From positions 62,001 to 126,000 of the forward strand of contig JBKPAG010000008.1 in the NCBI GenBank assembly GCA_046726315.1: 64,000 nucleotides of DNA. Direction: 5' to 3'. The position numbers and the translations under genes are program-made. The DNA is from JACVRX01 sp046726315. GTDB taxonomy: Bacteria; Actinomycetota; Actinomycetes; Jiangellales; Jiangellaceae. Below are positions 25,215 through 32,786 of the stretch, piece after piece. How positions within the stretch are numbered: position 1 is the stretch's first letter; each line of letters opens with the position of its first letter. The notes under the pieces are model-generated. The model was not told the DNA's origin. It worked only from the letters and a program-made list of their open reading frames with translations, and made no database searches.

Positions 25215-26176
25215 GCCGATGCCTCCACTTGCGGCAGCACCTGATCACCGAAAGCGTCGATGAACTCGTGCTGCTGCTGGCCGACGTGGTGCAGATACAA
25301 CGCGTCGAACCCCAGGTCAGCGAGGTCGCGCAACCACTTCGCGTGCTGGCCGAGGTCGCTCGAGATCAGCACGTGTTCGCGCATCGCGTCAGGCGGGACG
25401 TACTCGCTGACCGCGTCGAAGACTTCCGCTGTGTCGAGGTCCCATGCGGCCGGAGGGCCGAACACATTGGTACGCCACTGCTCGTGGGCGATCCGGAGGG
25501 CTTCGGCCTCGTCGGCGGCATAGCAGAGGTGGACTTGCAGGGAAATCTCTCCCTGGCCGCCCGCCTCCCTGTAGGCGTCGATCATCTTCCGCAGGTAATC
25601 GTGCGGCTGGTTCACGGTGATCAGCCCATCTGCCCAGTCCGCAGTGGAACGCGCAGTGTCGATGCTGACCGCGGCACCGACGATTGACGGCGGTTGGTCG
25701 GGAAGGGTCCACAGGCGGGCCCGATCGATGGTTACCAGCCCGTCGTGGCTCACTTCCTCGCCGGCGAGCAACGCCCGGATGATGTCGACGCACTCACGAA
25801 GCCGCTGGTTCCTCACCTCCTTTCGCGGCCAGCCTTCGCCGGTGACGTGTTCGTTGGACGCCTCGCCGGTCCCCAGTGCCACCCAGAACCGTCCGGGAAA
25901 CATCGCACCAAGAGTGGCGGCCGCCTGGGCGATGATCGCTGGGTGGTAACGCTGTCCGGGCGAATTGACGACACCGAAGGGCAGGCTGGTCCGGGCCAAG
26001 GCAGCGCCCAGCCATGACCAGGCAAACCCGGAATGCCCCTGCCGGGCGCTCCATGGCGAGAAGTGGTCGGAGCTCATGGCAGCGACGAACCCCGCCTGTT
26101 CGGCGGCAACCACCGCTTTTAGCAGTTCCGCCGGATGAACCTGTTCGTGTGAGGCATGAAAGCCGATGACGGTCAC
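25211..26176 (-). CDS. LLM-class flavin/F420-dependent oxidoreductase
   Basis: This 321-residue protein starts at GTG 26176 (a TTG 33 bases upstream is possible). The luciferase-like monooxygenase fold is seen in VTVIGFHASHEQVHPAELLKAV, split by its first helix, then AMSSDHFSPW, FGVVNSPGQRYHPAIIAQAAATL, PGRFWVALGTGEASNEHVTG and PPSIVGAAVS. It resembles the TIGR03885-like branch, probably FMN- rather than F420-dependent, which in other actinobacteria stands next to alpha-amylase family genes, as here. The stop overlaps the GH13 start by four bases. The natural substrate is unknown. Confidence 0.85.
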   Translation of the reverse strand: MTVIGFHASHEQVHPAELLKAVVAAEQAGFVAAMSSDHFSPWSARQGHSGFAWSWLGAALARTSLPFGVVNSPGQRYHPAIIAQAAATLGAMFPGRFWVALGTGEASNEHVTGEGWPRKEVRNQRLRECVDIIRALLAGEEVSHDGLVTIDRARLWTLPDQPPSIVGAAVSIDTARSTADWADGLITVNQPHDYLRKMIDAYREAGGQGEISLQVHLCYAADEAEALRIAHEQWRTNVFGPPAAWDLDTAEVFDAVSEYVPPDAMREHVLISSDLGQHAKWLRDLADLGFDALYLHHVGQQQHEFIDAFGDQVLPQVEASA

Positions 26177-26230
26177 GCTGACCTGCCTACCCAGACGGGA
26201 CGCCCCCAACGCCGCGGCCGGGGCGGCAGG

Positions 26231-26455
26231 TCACAGGACCGCGCCGCGCGGGGCTACCTCGACGGCGGCGACACCCCGGCCGTACAGCGCCAGCAACCGG
26301 TTACCGTGCCTGCTGCGCAACACCCCGGACTCGTCGGCGAGCACCGAGATGGCGTGCTCGGCGACCAGGTCGGCATCGTCGGTGTCGGTCTCCTCATACG
26401 TGACGTCGATGTGGTCCCCGGTCGTGAGCCGGACCCGCAGCACGATCTTCGCCAT
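26231..26455 (-). CDS. Small conserved-looking hypothetical protein (74 aa)
   Basis: The ATG at 26455 lies two bases from the stop of the nitroreductase gene upstream on the same strand, so this is a good operon member. The sequence (MAKIVLRVRLTTGDHIDVTYEE, with an acidic DTDDAD stretch, then a LVAEHAISVLADESG helix and strands) looks like a small alpha/beta fold of the ubiquitin/ThiS-size class, but no motif was recognised. No transmembrane segment or signal peptide. Third-position GC is high, which supports coding. Function unknown. Confidence 0.65.
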   Translation of the reverse strand: MAKIVLRVRLTTGDHIDVTYEETDTDDADLVAEHAISVLADESGVLRSRHGNRLLALYGRGVAAVEVAPRGAVL

Positions 26456-26457
26456 CT

Positions 26458-26916
26458 TCAGCCGCTCCTACTGGCGATGTCACCCGTTCGGCTCAGCACG
26501 ACGACCGGAATCTCGCGCTCGGTCTTCTGCTGGTAGTACTCGTAGGACGGCCAGATCTTGTTCATCACGGCCCACAACCGCGCACGCTGGTCGCCCACCG
26601 CGGTTCGCGCGACCGCCCTGAACGTCTCGCCGCCGACCTGAACGTCGACCTGTGGATCGGCGCACAGATTGAGGTACCACGCCGGGTGCTTGCGGGCACC
26701 ACCCTTGGATCCGACAACCACGTAGTCCGAACCATCCCGCCCGTAGATCAGGGCAGTCCGATGCCGGGTGCCGGTGCGGCGGCCCGTCGTGGTGAGCAAC
26801 AGGGTTGGAACACCCGGCCGCCACTCGTGACCTTTCTCGCCATCGGACTCGACATTCGCCCTGATATGCCTGTTCACCCAACCGACCGGGCTGTCCTGCA
26901 CATTCGGGTCCGTCAT
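26458..26916 (-). CDS. Deazaflavin (F420)-dependent nitroreductase-family protein
   Basis: From ATG 26916 the product is 152 residues and matches the DDN/FDOR family: residues 30-60 PGVPTLLLTTTGRRTGTRHR followed by TALIYGRDGSDYVVVGSKGG (F420 phosphate and ring contacts), HPAWYLNLCADPQVDVQVGGE, and WPSYEYYQQKTEREIPVVVL. These split-barrel proteins reduce quinones or nitro compounds with F420H2. GGAG lies eight bases before the ATG, so separate initiation is credible. The same frame is open upstream and encodes a chagasin-like domain with no stop in between, so a fusion protein is also possible. Confidence 0.88.
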   Translation of the reverse strand: MTDPNVQDSPVGWVNRHIRANVESDGEKGHEWRPGVPTLLLTTTGRRTGTRHRTALIYGRDGSDYVVVGSKGGARKHPAWYLNLCADPQVDVQVGGETFRAVARTAVGDQRARLWAVMNKIWPSYEYYQQKTEREIPVVVLSRTGDIASRSG

Positions 26917-27216
26917 TCGCTGTTGCTCCGGGTCGCGCTCTCGGACGCGCACGCGAACTGTCCGGGTCTCCGCCGCCACGTTCTCCCAGGGCCGGGCGAG
27001 GATGAACACGATCTCGTAGTCCCCGGCCTGGTCGGCCTGAAAACGCACCACCTTGTTCTGTGCTGATCCGACGACGTCCGGCTGGTCCGTCGTCTCCGGC
27101 CGCGTCTCGACCAGCGTCAGGCCTGCCGGTACCTCGGCCGGCGTCCACGTGTATCCCGCGCCGGGCAGGTCCGCGAGCATCACATCGAAACCGTCGCCCT
27201 TGACGACGTCGACCGA
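26917..27216 (-). CDS. Chagasin-like (inhibitor family I42) domain, in frame with the nitroreductase
   Basis: The frame directly before the nitroreductase encodes about 95 residues with the I42 pattern: a strand VVKGDGFDVMLADLPGAGYTW in place of the NPTTGYxW loop, a middle loop GSAQNKVVRF, and the diagnostic third loop ARPWENVAA (RPWE). Chagasin-family proteins are tight inhibitors of papain-like C1 proteases. A C1 protease gene starts 105 bp away on the opposite strand. No ordinary start codon precedes the first strand (GTG 27183 and ATG 27180 fall within it), so the true start, or a separate stop, may have been altered. Confidence 0.65.
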
Positions 27217-27321
27217 TCGGCGTGGCGAGGGCTCGTCGGCTATCCGTCGTTGACGGCTCAGGTCGACCGGCCTACCTTCGACGCAGCGACCGATCTTGGT
27301 CGCGGCGAGTCGTGGGGGAAC

Positions 27322-28158
27322 ATGATGGCGAAGAAGAGTAGCCGACGACGATCGGCCGCCACGTCGGCCAGCAAAGACGACGACAACACGCGGCGGATCC
27401 TCAACTGCATCCCGTCGCCGGATACCGAGGACGACTGGCAATACCACAACGCCGAGGACGCCGGTGTGCTGGTCAGCGCCGCGGTGCCGACGTCGAAAGA
27501 CCTTCGCGACGACACCTGGTGGTCGATCGGAGACCAAGGCGCCACCGGATCATGCGTCGGGTGGGCCACGGCGGACTCCGTGCTCCGCTGGCACTTGGTC
27601 CAGACCGGACGGATCGCGAAAACGGACGTCCTCTCGACCCGGTTCCAGTGGATGGCCGCGAAGGAGACCGACCAGTTCGACCAACAGCCGACGTCGTTCA
27701 TCGAGTCGGCCGGTACGTCGATCAAGAGCGCCCTCGAGGTGGCCCGCAAGTGGGGCGCCGTGCGGGACAGGGAGTTGCCGTTCAAGAGCGGCCGACTCTA
27801 CCGCGGTGAGGAAGCCACCTTCTACGCCGTCGCAACCCAACTCAAGATCGCCTCGTACTTCAACCTCGGGCGGTCCCTCGGCGACTGGCGCTCCTGGCTC
27901 GCGCGCAACGGCCCGATTGTGACTCGGCTCGACGTCGACGCGACCTGGGATGCCGCCACCGCCAACAACGGCAAGCTGACGACGTACAAGCCGTCCACCA
28001 AGCGTGGCGGGCATGCGGTCGCCCTCGTCGGCTACACGTCTACCGGCTTCATCGTCCGTAACAGCTGGGGATCTGACTGGGGCGACGGAGGGTACGCCTA
28101 CGCCTCGAACGCCTACGCCGGGAAGGCGTTCACCGAGGCCTACGGCGTTTCGGCCTGA
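27322..28158 (+). CDS. Papain-like C1 cysteine peptidase, cytoplasmic
   Basis: This 278-residue protein starts at ATG 27322 (tandem ATGs) after TGGGGGA. A basic N-terminus precedes the papain fold. The oxyanion Gln and catalytic Cys78 lie in IGDQGATGSCVGWATAD, His231 in RGGHAVALVGY and Asn247 in IVRNSWGSDWGDGGYAY. There is no signal peptide and only a short N-terminal stretch, so no large propeptide; activity would need another control. A divergent chagasin-like inhibitor domain lies 105 bp away, a good candidate for that control. A bacterial C1 protease made in the cytoplasm is unusual and fits a toxin, defence or regulated-proteolysis role. Confidence 0.88.
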   Translation: MMAKKSSRRRSAATSASKDDDNTRRILNCIPSPDTEDDWQYHNAEDAGVLVSAAVPTSKDLRDDTWWSIGDQGATGSCVGWATADSVLRWHLVQTGRIAKTDVLSTRFQWMAAKETDQFDQQPTSFIESAGTSIKSALEVARKWGAVRDRELPFKSGRLYRGEEATFYAVATQLKIASYFNLGRSLGDWRSWLARNGPIVTRLDVDATWDAATANNGKLTTYKPSTKRGGHAVALVGYTSTGFIVRNSWGSDWGDGGYAYASNAYAGKAFTEAYGVSA

Positions 28159-28222
28159 GCGTGGCATCGGCGGAACGATCAGGTGAACGAAGCGGCAGTC
28201 CCGACGCGGAAGGTGCATCTGA

Positions 28223-29982
28223 TCATTCGGATTGAGCAAACCGGCGGTAGACGCGCGATTCCCAGGGGCGCAGCGTCAGCGGCACAGCCGACGCGGAAGC
28301 TCCCTCAGCTGGGTAGTTCCCCAACAGCAGCTCCGCGCTGGCCCAGGCAGCCGCCTCGGGGACGTCGGCGACGGCAGCTGCGCCGGAAAAGTTGCCGAGA
28401 ACGAGCAACTCGACGTCGTCCAGCCGGCGGGTGAACGCATACACCTGCTCGTCGTGCGGGAGGAGCATGGTGAAGTCGCCGAACGCAACGATCGCTCAGT
28501 GTGCCGAAGGGTGATGAGCCGCCGGTAGTGATGCAGCACAGAATCAGGATCGGCGAGTTCCGCAGCGACGTTGATCTCCCGATGGTTCGGGTTTACTGCG
28601 ATCCACGGCGCGCCCGTTGTGAATCCTGCCTGCAGCGAGGAGTCCCACTGCATCGGAGTGCGAGCGTTGTCGCGACTCATGGCCCGCAGGGCGTCCAGTA
28701 CCCGCGCCGGGTCGGCGCCAGTCTGGACGGCCGTTGTGTAGTGATTCAGCGATTCGATGTCTTGGAAGTCGTCGATCCCGCCGAACGGCGCGTTCGTCAT
28801 GCCGAGTTCCTCGCCTTGATAGACGTACGGCGTACCCCGGTGCAAGTGCAGCACGGTCGCGAGCATCGTGGCCGCGGGCACCCGATGCTCGCCGTCGTCG
28901 CCGAAGCGGGACACCACGCGCGGCTGGTCATGGTTGTTCCAGTAGAGGCTGTTCCAGCCCACGTCGGACAGCCCAGCCTGCGCCCGGCCGAACGACGCTT
29001 TCAGGTCCGGTAGGCGCAACTTCCGGACGTCCCACTTTCCGTTGCCCTGGTCGAGACCTACGTGCTCGAACTGGAAGACCATGTCGACCTCGGCCCGATC
29101 CGGGTCGGTGAACAGGCGCGCCTCGTCAACGGTCACGCCGGGCATCTCGCCGACCGTTAGCAGCTTGCCGGGCCGGCCCGAAAACACTTCGCGGTGCATC
29201 TCCTGCAGAAACTCGTGGATACGCGGCCCCGACACGAAGTACGGGCTGCCGTCGGCGAGCAGACCAGCGGGCATCGGGTGCCCGTCCGGTAACGCCGGAT
29301 CCTTGGAGATGAAGTTGAGGACGTCCATGCGGAAGCCGTCGACCCCACGGTCGAGCCACCAGCGCATCATCGCGTAGATGGCCCGGCGGACCTCAGGGTT
29401 CTCCCAGTTCAGGTCCGGCTGCTTCCGGGAGAACAAGTGCAGGTAGTACTCGCCGGTAGACGAGTCGAACTCCCAGGCCGGGCCGGAGAAGAACGAGGCC
29501 CAGTTGGTCGGTTCCGCGCCCGGCTCCCCACCGTTCATTCCCGTGCGAGCCGGGCGCCACCAGTACCAGTCGCGCTTCGGGTCGGTCCGGCTGGAGCGGG
29601 ACTCGACGAACCACGCATGCTCGTCGGAGGTGTGATTCACGACCAGGTCCATCACCAGCCGCATACCGCGTTCGTGCACTGCGCCCACGAGGGCATCGAA
29701 CTCCACGAGGGTTCCGAACGTCGGGTCGATGTCCTGGTAGTCGCTGATGTCATAGCCGGCGTCGTCCTGCGGTGAGGGGTACACCGGGCTCAGCCACAAC
29801 ACGTCCACTCCGAGGTTGGCCAGGTAGTCGAGACGGCTGGCGATCCCGGCGAGATCACCTACGCCGTCACCGTCAGAGTCCGCGAAGCTGCGTGGGTAGA
29901 TCTGGTAGACCACAGCGGTCTTCCACCACGGCTGGTCGCTTATTGACCGAGCACGAGGCGGGTCGGGCGGCACGACGGACAT
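28223..29982 (-). pseudogene. GH13 alpha-glucosidase (oligo-1,6-glucosidase type) with one-base frameshift
   Basis: About 586 residues long in relatives. The barrel is intact: VVYQIYPRSFADSDGDGVGD, DLVVNHTSDEHAWF, GFRMDVLNFISKD (nucleophile), TVGEMPG (acid/base), NNHDQPRVVSRFGDD and ARTPMQWDSSLQAGF. At 28490-28500 the frame shifts after LITLRHTE. Continuation in the next frame reads IVAFGDFTMLLPHDEQVYAF and ends FAQSE at 28223, the normal C-terminal beta domain. One base is missing (probably C of a CCG proline codon). The ATG at 29982 starts the family N-terminus. If the deletion is real the enzyme loses its C domain. Confidence 0.88.
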
Positions 29983-30021
29983 GGTGCCAGCCACGGGCCC
30001 CGGCAGCCGCGGCTGATCCGA

Positions 30022-30531
30022 TCAGGACCGATAGAGCGCGTCCTCCGACACTGCCGGAGGGAGCTTCGATTCCTGGGTACGGCCGAGCCGGCGGCGGGCG
30101 GAGAACATGGTGCCGCGCGCTGGCTCCGTGGGAGCGAACTTCGCGAACCCAAGAGGCGGCATGTCGATGAAGACCGACTCCATCTTGCCGTCGCGCAGGT
30201 ATGCCTCATGCCAGAAGCCGGTGCCCCCGGTATCGCCGAGGAAGTCATGCCACCAGTCCTTGTGCGGCAGCGTGCGGGCCCAGCGCTCGAGTGAGTCGAA
30301 ATCGCGCCAGTACTGCCGCATACCTAAATGCGGAGGCAGCAACGAGAACACCAGGTATTCGTGCAGCAGCAGGCCATTTGGACGTGCCTGCACCGACGCC
30401 TGGATCTTGGGACCGAAGGAGAGCAGGGTCTTCACCCCTCGGAGCTTCTTGACTCGCATTCCCAGGTAGATCACGACCAGGTCTGGGTACTGCGACACGT
30501 CAGCCGTGACTCGGGTGGGCTTGTCCGTCAT
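30022..30531 (-). CDS. DUF4188 (monooxygenase-like) protein
   Basis: This 169-residue protein starts at ATG 30531. The sequence VIYLGMRVKKLRGVKTLLSF, then LLLHEYLVFSLLPPHLGMRQYWRDFDSLERWARTLPH in sections, and GGTGFWHEAYLRDGKMESVFIDMPP, matches the ferredoxin-like DUF4188 family, dimeric proteins related to haem-containing aldoxime dehydratases and ABM monooxygenases. The conserved histidine in WHEAY could bind haem, but this is not established. It lies 39 bp before the GH13 gene on the same strand. No clear pathway. Confidence 0.8.
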   Translation of the reverse strand: MTDKPTRVTADVSQYPDLVVIYLGMRVKKLRGVKTLLSFGPKIQASVQARPNGLLLHEYLVFSLLPPHLGMRQYWRDFDSLERWARTLPHKDWWHDFLGDTGGTGFWHEAYLRDGKMESVFIDMPPLGFAKFAPTEPARGTMFSARRRLGRTQESKLPPAVSEDALYRS

Positions 30532-30588
30532 GACTCACGCGTAACACAGAGCCGGGCTGTGGTCAACGCCGGGCGATCCGGCGTGAAC

Positions 30589-31359
30589 TCATTGGGCAAG
30601 CTCACATGCCGGTGCGCTCTGCAGCGCCCGATCCGCCGCCCGGAAGGCGTCGATGTTGACCGGGGCCTTCGCCCAGGCCGCCTCCCACAGGTGCTGGGCA
30701 TGTGCGGCGTCGAAGTCGCCATCTGCGAACTGCGCCATGGCCTCCAGGTGTGCTGACCAATCGGCCATGGCGGCGCGGCCTGTCTCCACGGCGGCCTCGG
30801 CCGCTTCGTTGCGTTCGAGGCATCGGCCCATGGCAACGGACAACCCGGCCGGAACCGACGATTGTTCGACGTGCGCGCACACCTCGGCCTGCGGCTCGTA
30901 GGCCGCCGTAGCAACGTCGACCGAGGCCACGTCGCCCGGCCCAGCCAGCCTCGTCGCCTTCCAGGTTGCCCGCATCTCGTCCTCGGTGATCTTGCCCGCA
31001 CGCAGGTCGGTTCGGGCCTGGACATGGGCGGCCCAATGGCCGACACCCGTGCGTGCGGCGTCGACGACCGCGTCGGCTGCCGCGATTGCTTCGCGGCATG
31101 CGATCGGTGTTGCTGGAGTTGCGGACGCCGCCGATGTCGGCAGATCGCTCTGGGTCGCTTCCGGCCCGGACGACGGCGTAATGGCGACCTGCGCCGTCGA
31201 GTTCGACGATGCCGGCGCAGGGTCGTCGCCGCGCATTACTGCAACGGCAACCCCCACCGCGACAATGGTGACGAGCATCTCCAGCGCTAGGGCTGGGAAT
31301 CGGCGCGAACGGCGGTGCCGTGCAACCCGTGCGACCAAGACACCTCCTTCGGCTGCCAT
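30589..31359 (-). CDS. Single-span membrane-anchored helical protein, unknown function
   Basis: This 256-residue protein starts at ATG 31359. After a basic cytoplasmic stretch (RVARHRRSRRFP) comes one transmembrane helix at about residues 23-43 (LEMLVTIVAVGVAVAVM), then a Ser/Pro/Thr-rich linker and an extracytoplasmic helical domain (residues 85-256) with four cysteines in the spacing expected for two disulfides. Signature features recognised from known families: none. It ends 57 bp from the DUF4188 start and is divergent from the protease operon, 256 bp away. Coding is supported by codon bias and the orderly topology. Confidence 0.7.
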   Translation of the reverse strand: MAAEGGVLVARVARHRRSRRFPALALEMLVTIVAVGVAVAVMRGDDPAPASSNSTAQVAITPSSGPEATQSDLPTSAASATPATPIACREAIAAADAVVDAARTGVGHWAAHVQARTDLRAGKITEDEMRATWKATRLAGPGDVASVDVATAAYEPQAEVCAHVEQSSVPAGLSVAMGRCLERNEAAEAAVETGRAAMADWSAHLEAMAQFADGDFDAAHAQHLWEAAWAKAPVNIDAFRAADRALQSAPACELAQ

Positions 31360-31615
31360 GGTGGTCCATGGCCTGAAAAAGGCAAATCGAACGTCCGCAG
31401 TGGGGTCCCAGCCGGCTGATTTGTCGGACCTGGCGGTCTCCGCGGCCTGCCTCGCCCGCCCTCCATCGCCGGGGATCGAATTGCCCGTGGCGCTATTGAT
31501 CAGCCGTACGATAACAAACACGAGCCGACGACCGCTCACCTCGAGCGCACGGGCTTGGCTTCCGGGGGATTGCGATGCACGCGAACATCGGGTCAGGGCT
31601 GGGCCCGGTCGCGTC

Positions 31616-32776
31616 ATGAGCACCGCAGACGCCCTGCTTTTCGCCAACGGCGTCGACGCCACCACCGGCGGACACCTGCTCGCGCCGATGACGGTGGCGG
31701 AGCTGGCCCGACGGGCCACGACCGGGTCACCAGACCGGGCAGGTGCGACCGAGCTGGCGGCGCGACACCTACGGGCGACCGAGCGTATCTACGCACCGAA
31801 GCAGGGCGTCGATCCGGCCGACCTGGCCCAAACCGGATGGGGGATCGTCTTCGCGCAGGACACAGACCCGAGAGTCGTGGCCGCGCTCACGCCCCTATTG
31901 GAGCGGCGGCACGCCCAGGCTGGGGCGGTCGTCGAGGGTCGCTATCGGGAGTTCGCCGGCGGGAACGGTTACCGCCGCGGCGAGTCCAAGCAGGAGTTCC
32001 TGCGCCGACACCGCGCCGGCCCGGGACCGGTCGACCCGGACGTCATCCCCTACTACCTGCTCCTGGTGGGCGGCCCCGACGAGATCCCCTTCGAGTTCCA
32101 GTACCAACTCGACATACAGCACGCCGTCGGCCGGATCCATTTCGACGACGTCGCCGGTCACGCGCACTACGCGGCGAACGTCGTCGCGGCCGAGACCAGG
32201 CCGACACAGACCGACCGTCCACGGCTGTCGTTCTTTGCCGCCCACAACGACGACGACCCAGCGACCACCCTGAGCTCCGAGCATCTGGTCACACCGCTGG
32301 CAGCGGCGTTGGGCCAGGACACCTGGCGGATCCGGTCGTTCATCGGCCCCGACGCGACCAAGGACGGGCTGCGTGCTCTGCTTTCGGGGGGAGAGCGGCC
32401 GGACGTGCTCTTCACTGCGACACACGGCATCGGGTTTCCCGCTGGCCACGCCGACCAGCGCCGGACCCAGGGCGCGCTGGTGTGCCAGGACTGCTTCGCC
32501 ACCGCGCTGCAGGACGCCCTGATCGCGCAAGCGGGCCCGGAGCTTGCCCTAACGGTCTCGGACCCATACTCGCTGGACGTGTCGACAGAGGCGGAGCGCA
32601 CCGAGGGCCACGCCATCCAACTGGACTTCGAACCGGACACCGTCTTCGTAGACGTCGTCGCGATAGAGGAAGGCCCGACGCTGCTGTACGGGTCGTTCGT
32701 GCACACCGGCAATCTCACGTTGGAGGACGAGGGAGAGATCCTCGCGCCGGTGGTCGAACGACTAAAGGAACTGTGA
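31616..32776 (+). CDS. C25 (gingipain)/caspase-fold-like protein, catalytic cysteine not evident
   Basis: This 386-residue protein starts at ATG 31616; the open frame upstream is antisense noise. Residues 140-165 (VIPYYLLLVGGPDEIPFEFQ) and the strand-turn LFTATHGIGFPAGH near residue 265 match the C25/caspase fold, with His in ATHG in the catalytic position. The expected later Cys motif (a hydrophobic strand ending A-C-x-G) is not seen. The only candidates are the cysteines of ALVCQDCF, followed by an unrelated-looking acidic C-terminus (EGHAIQLDFEPDTVFVDVV). It may be inactive, truncated or a fusion. It heads an operon with subtilisin, CHAT and hydrolase genes, 10 bp before the next gene. Confidence 0.65.
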   Translation: MSTADALLFANGVDATTGGHLLAPMTVAELARRATTGSPDRAGATELAARHLRATERIYAPKQGVDPADLAQTGWGIVFAQDTDPRVVAALTPLLERRHAQAGAVVEGRYREFAGGNGYRRGESKQEFLRRHRAGPGPVDPDVIPYYLLLVGGPDEIPFEFQYQLDIQHAVGRIHFDDVAGHAHYAANVVAAETRPTQTDRPRLSFFAAHNDDDPATTLSSEHLVTPLAAALGQDTWRIRSFIGPDATKDGLRALLSGGERPDVLFTATHGIGFPAGHADQRRTQGALVCQDCFATALQDALIAQAGPELALTVSDPYSLDVSTEAERTEGHAIQLDFEPDTVFVDVVAIEEGPTLLYGSFVHTGNLTLEDEGEILAPVVERLKEL

Positions 32777-32786
32777 GGGGGACGTC

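Noticed and set aside
28170..28230. GATCAG/CTGATC arms as a bidirectional terminator between C1 and GH13 genes
   Set aside because: The arms are six bases and about 36 bp apart; too weak to call.
30986..31615. Upstream extension of the C25-like gene frame
   Set aside because: It overlaps antisense the coding region of the membrane-anchored protein, has a composition typical of shadow frames, and ATG 31616 opens the natural N-terminus.
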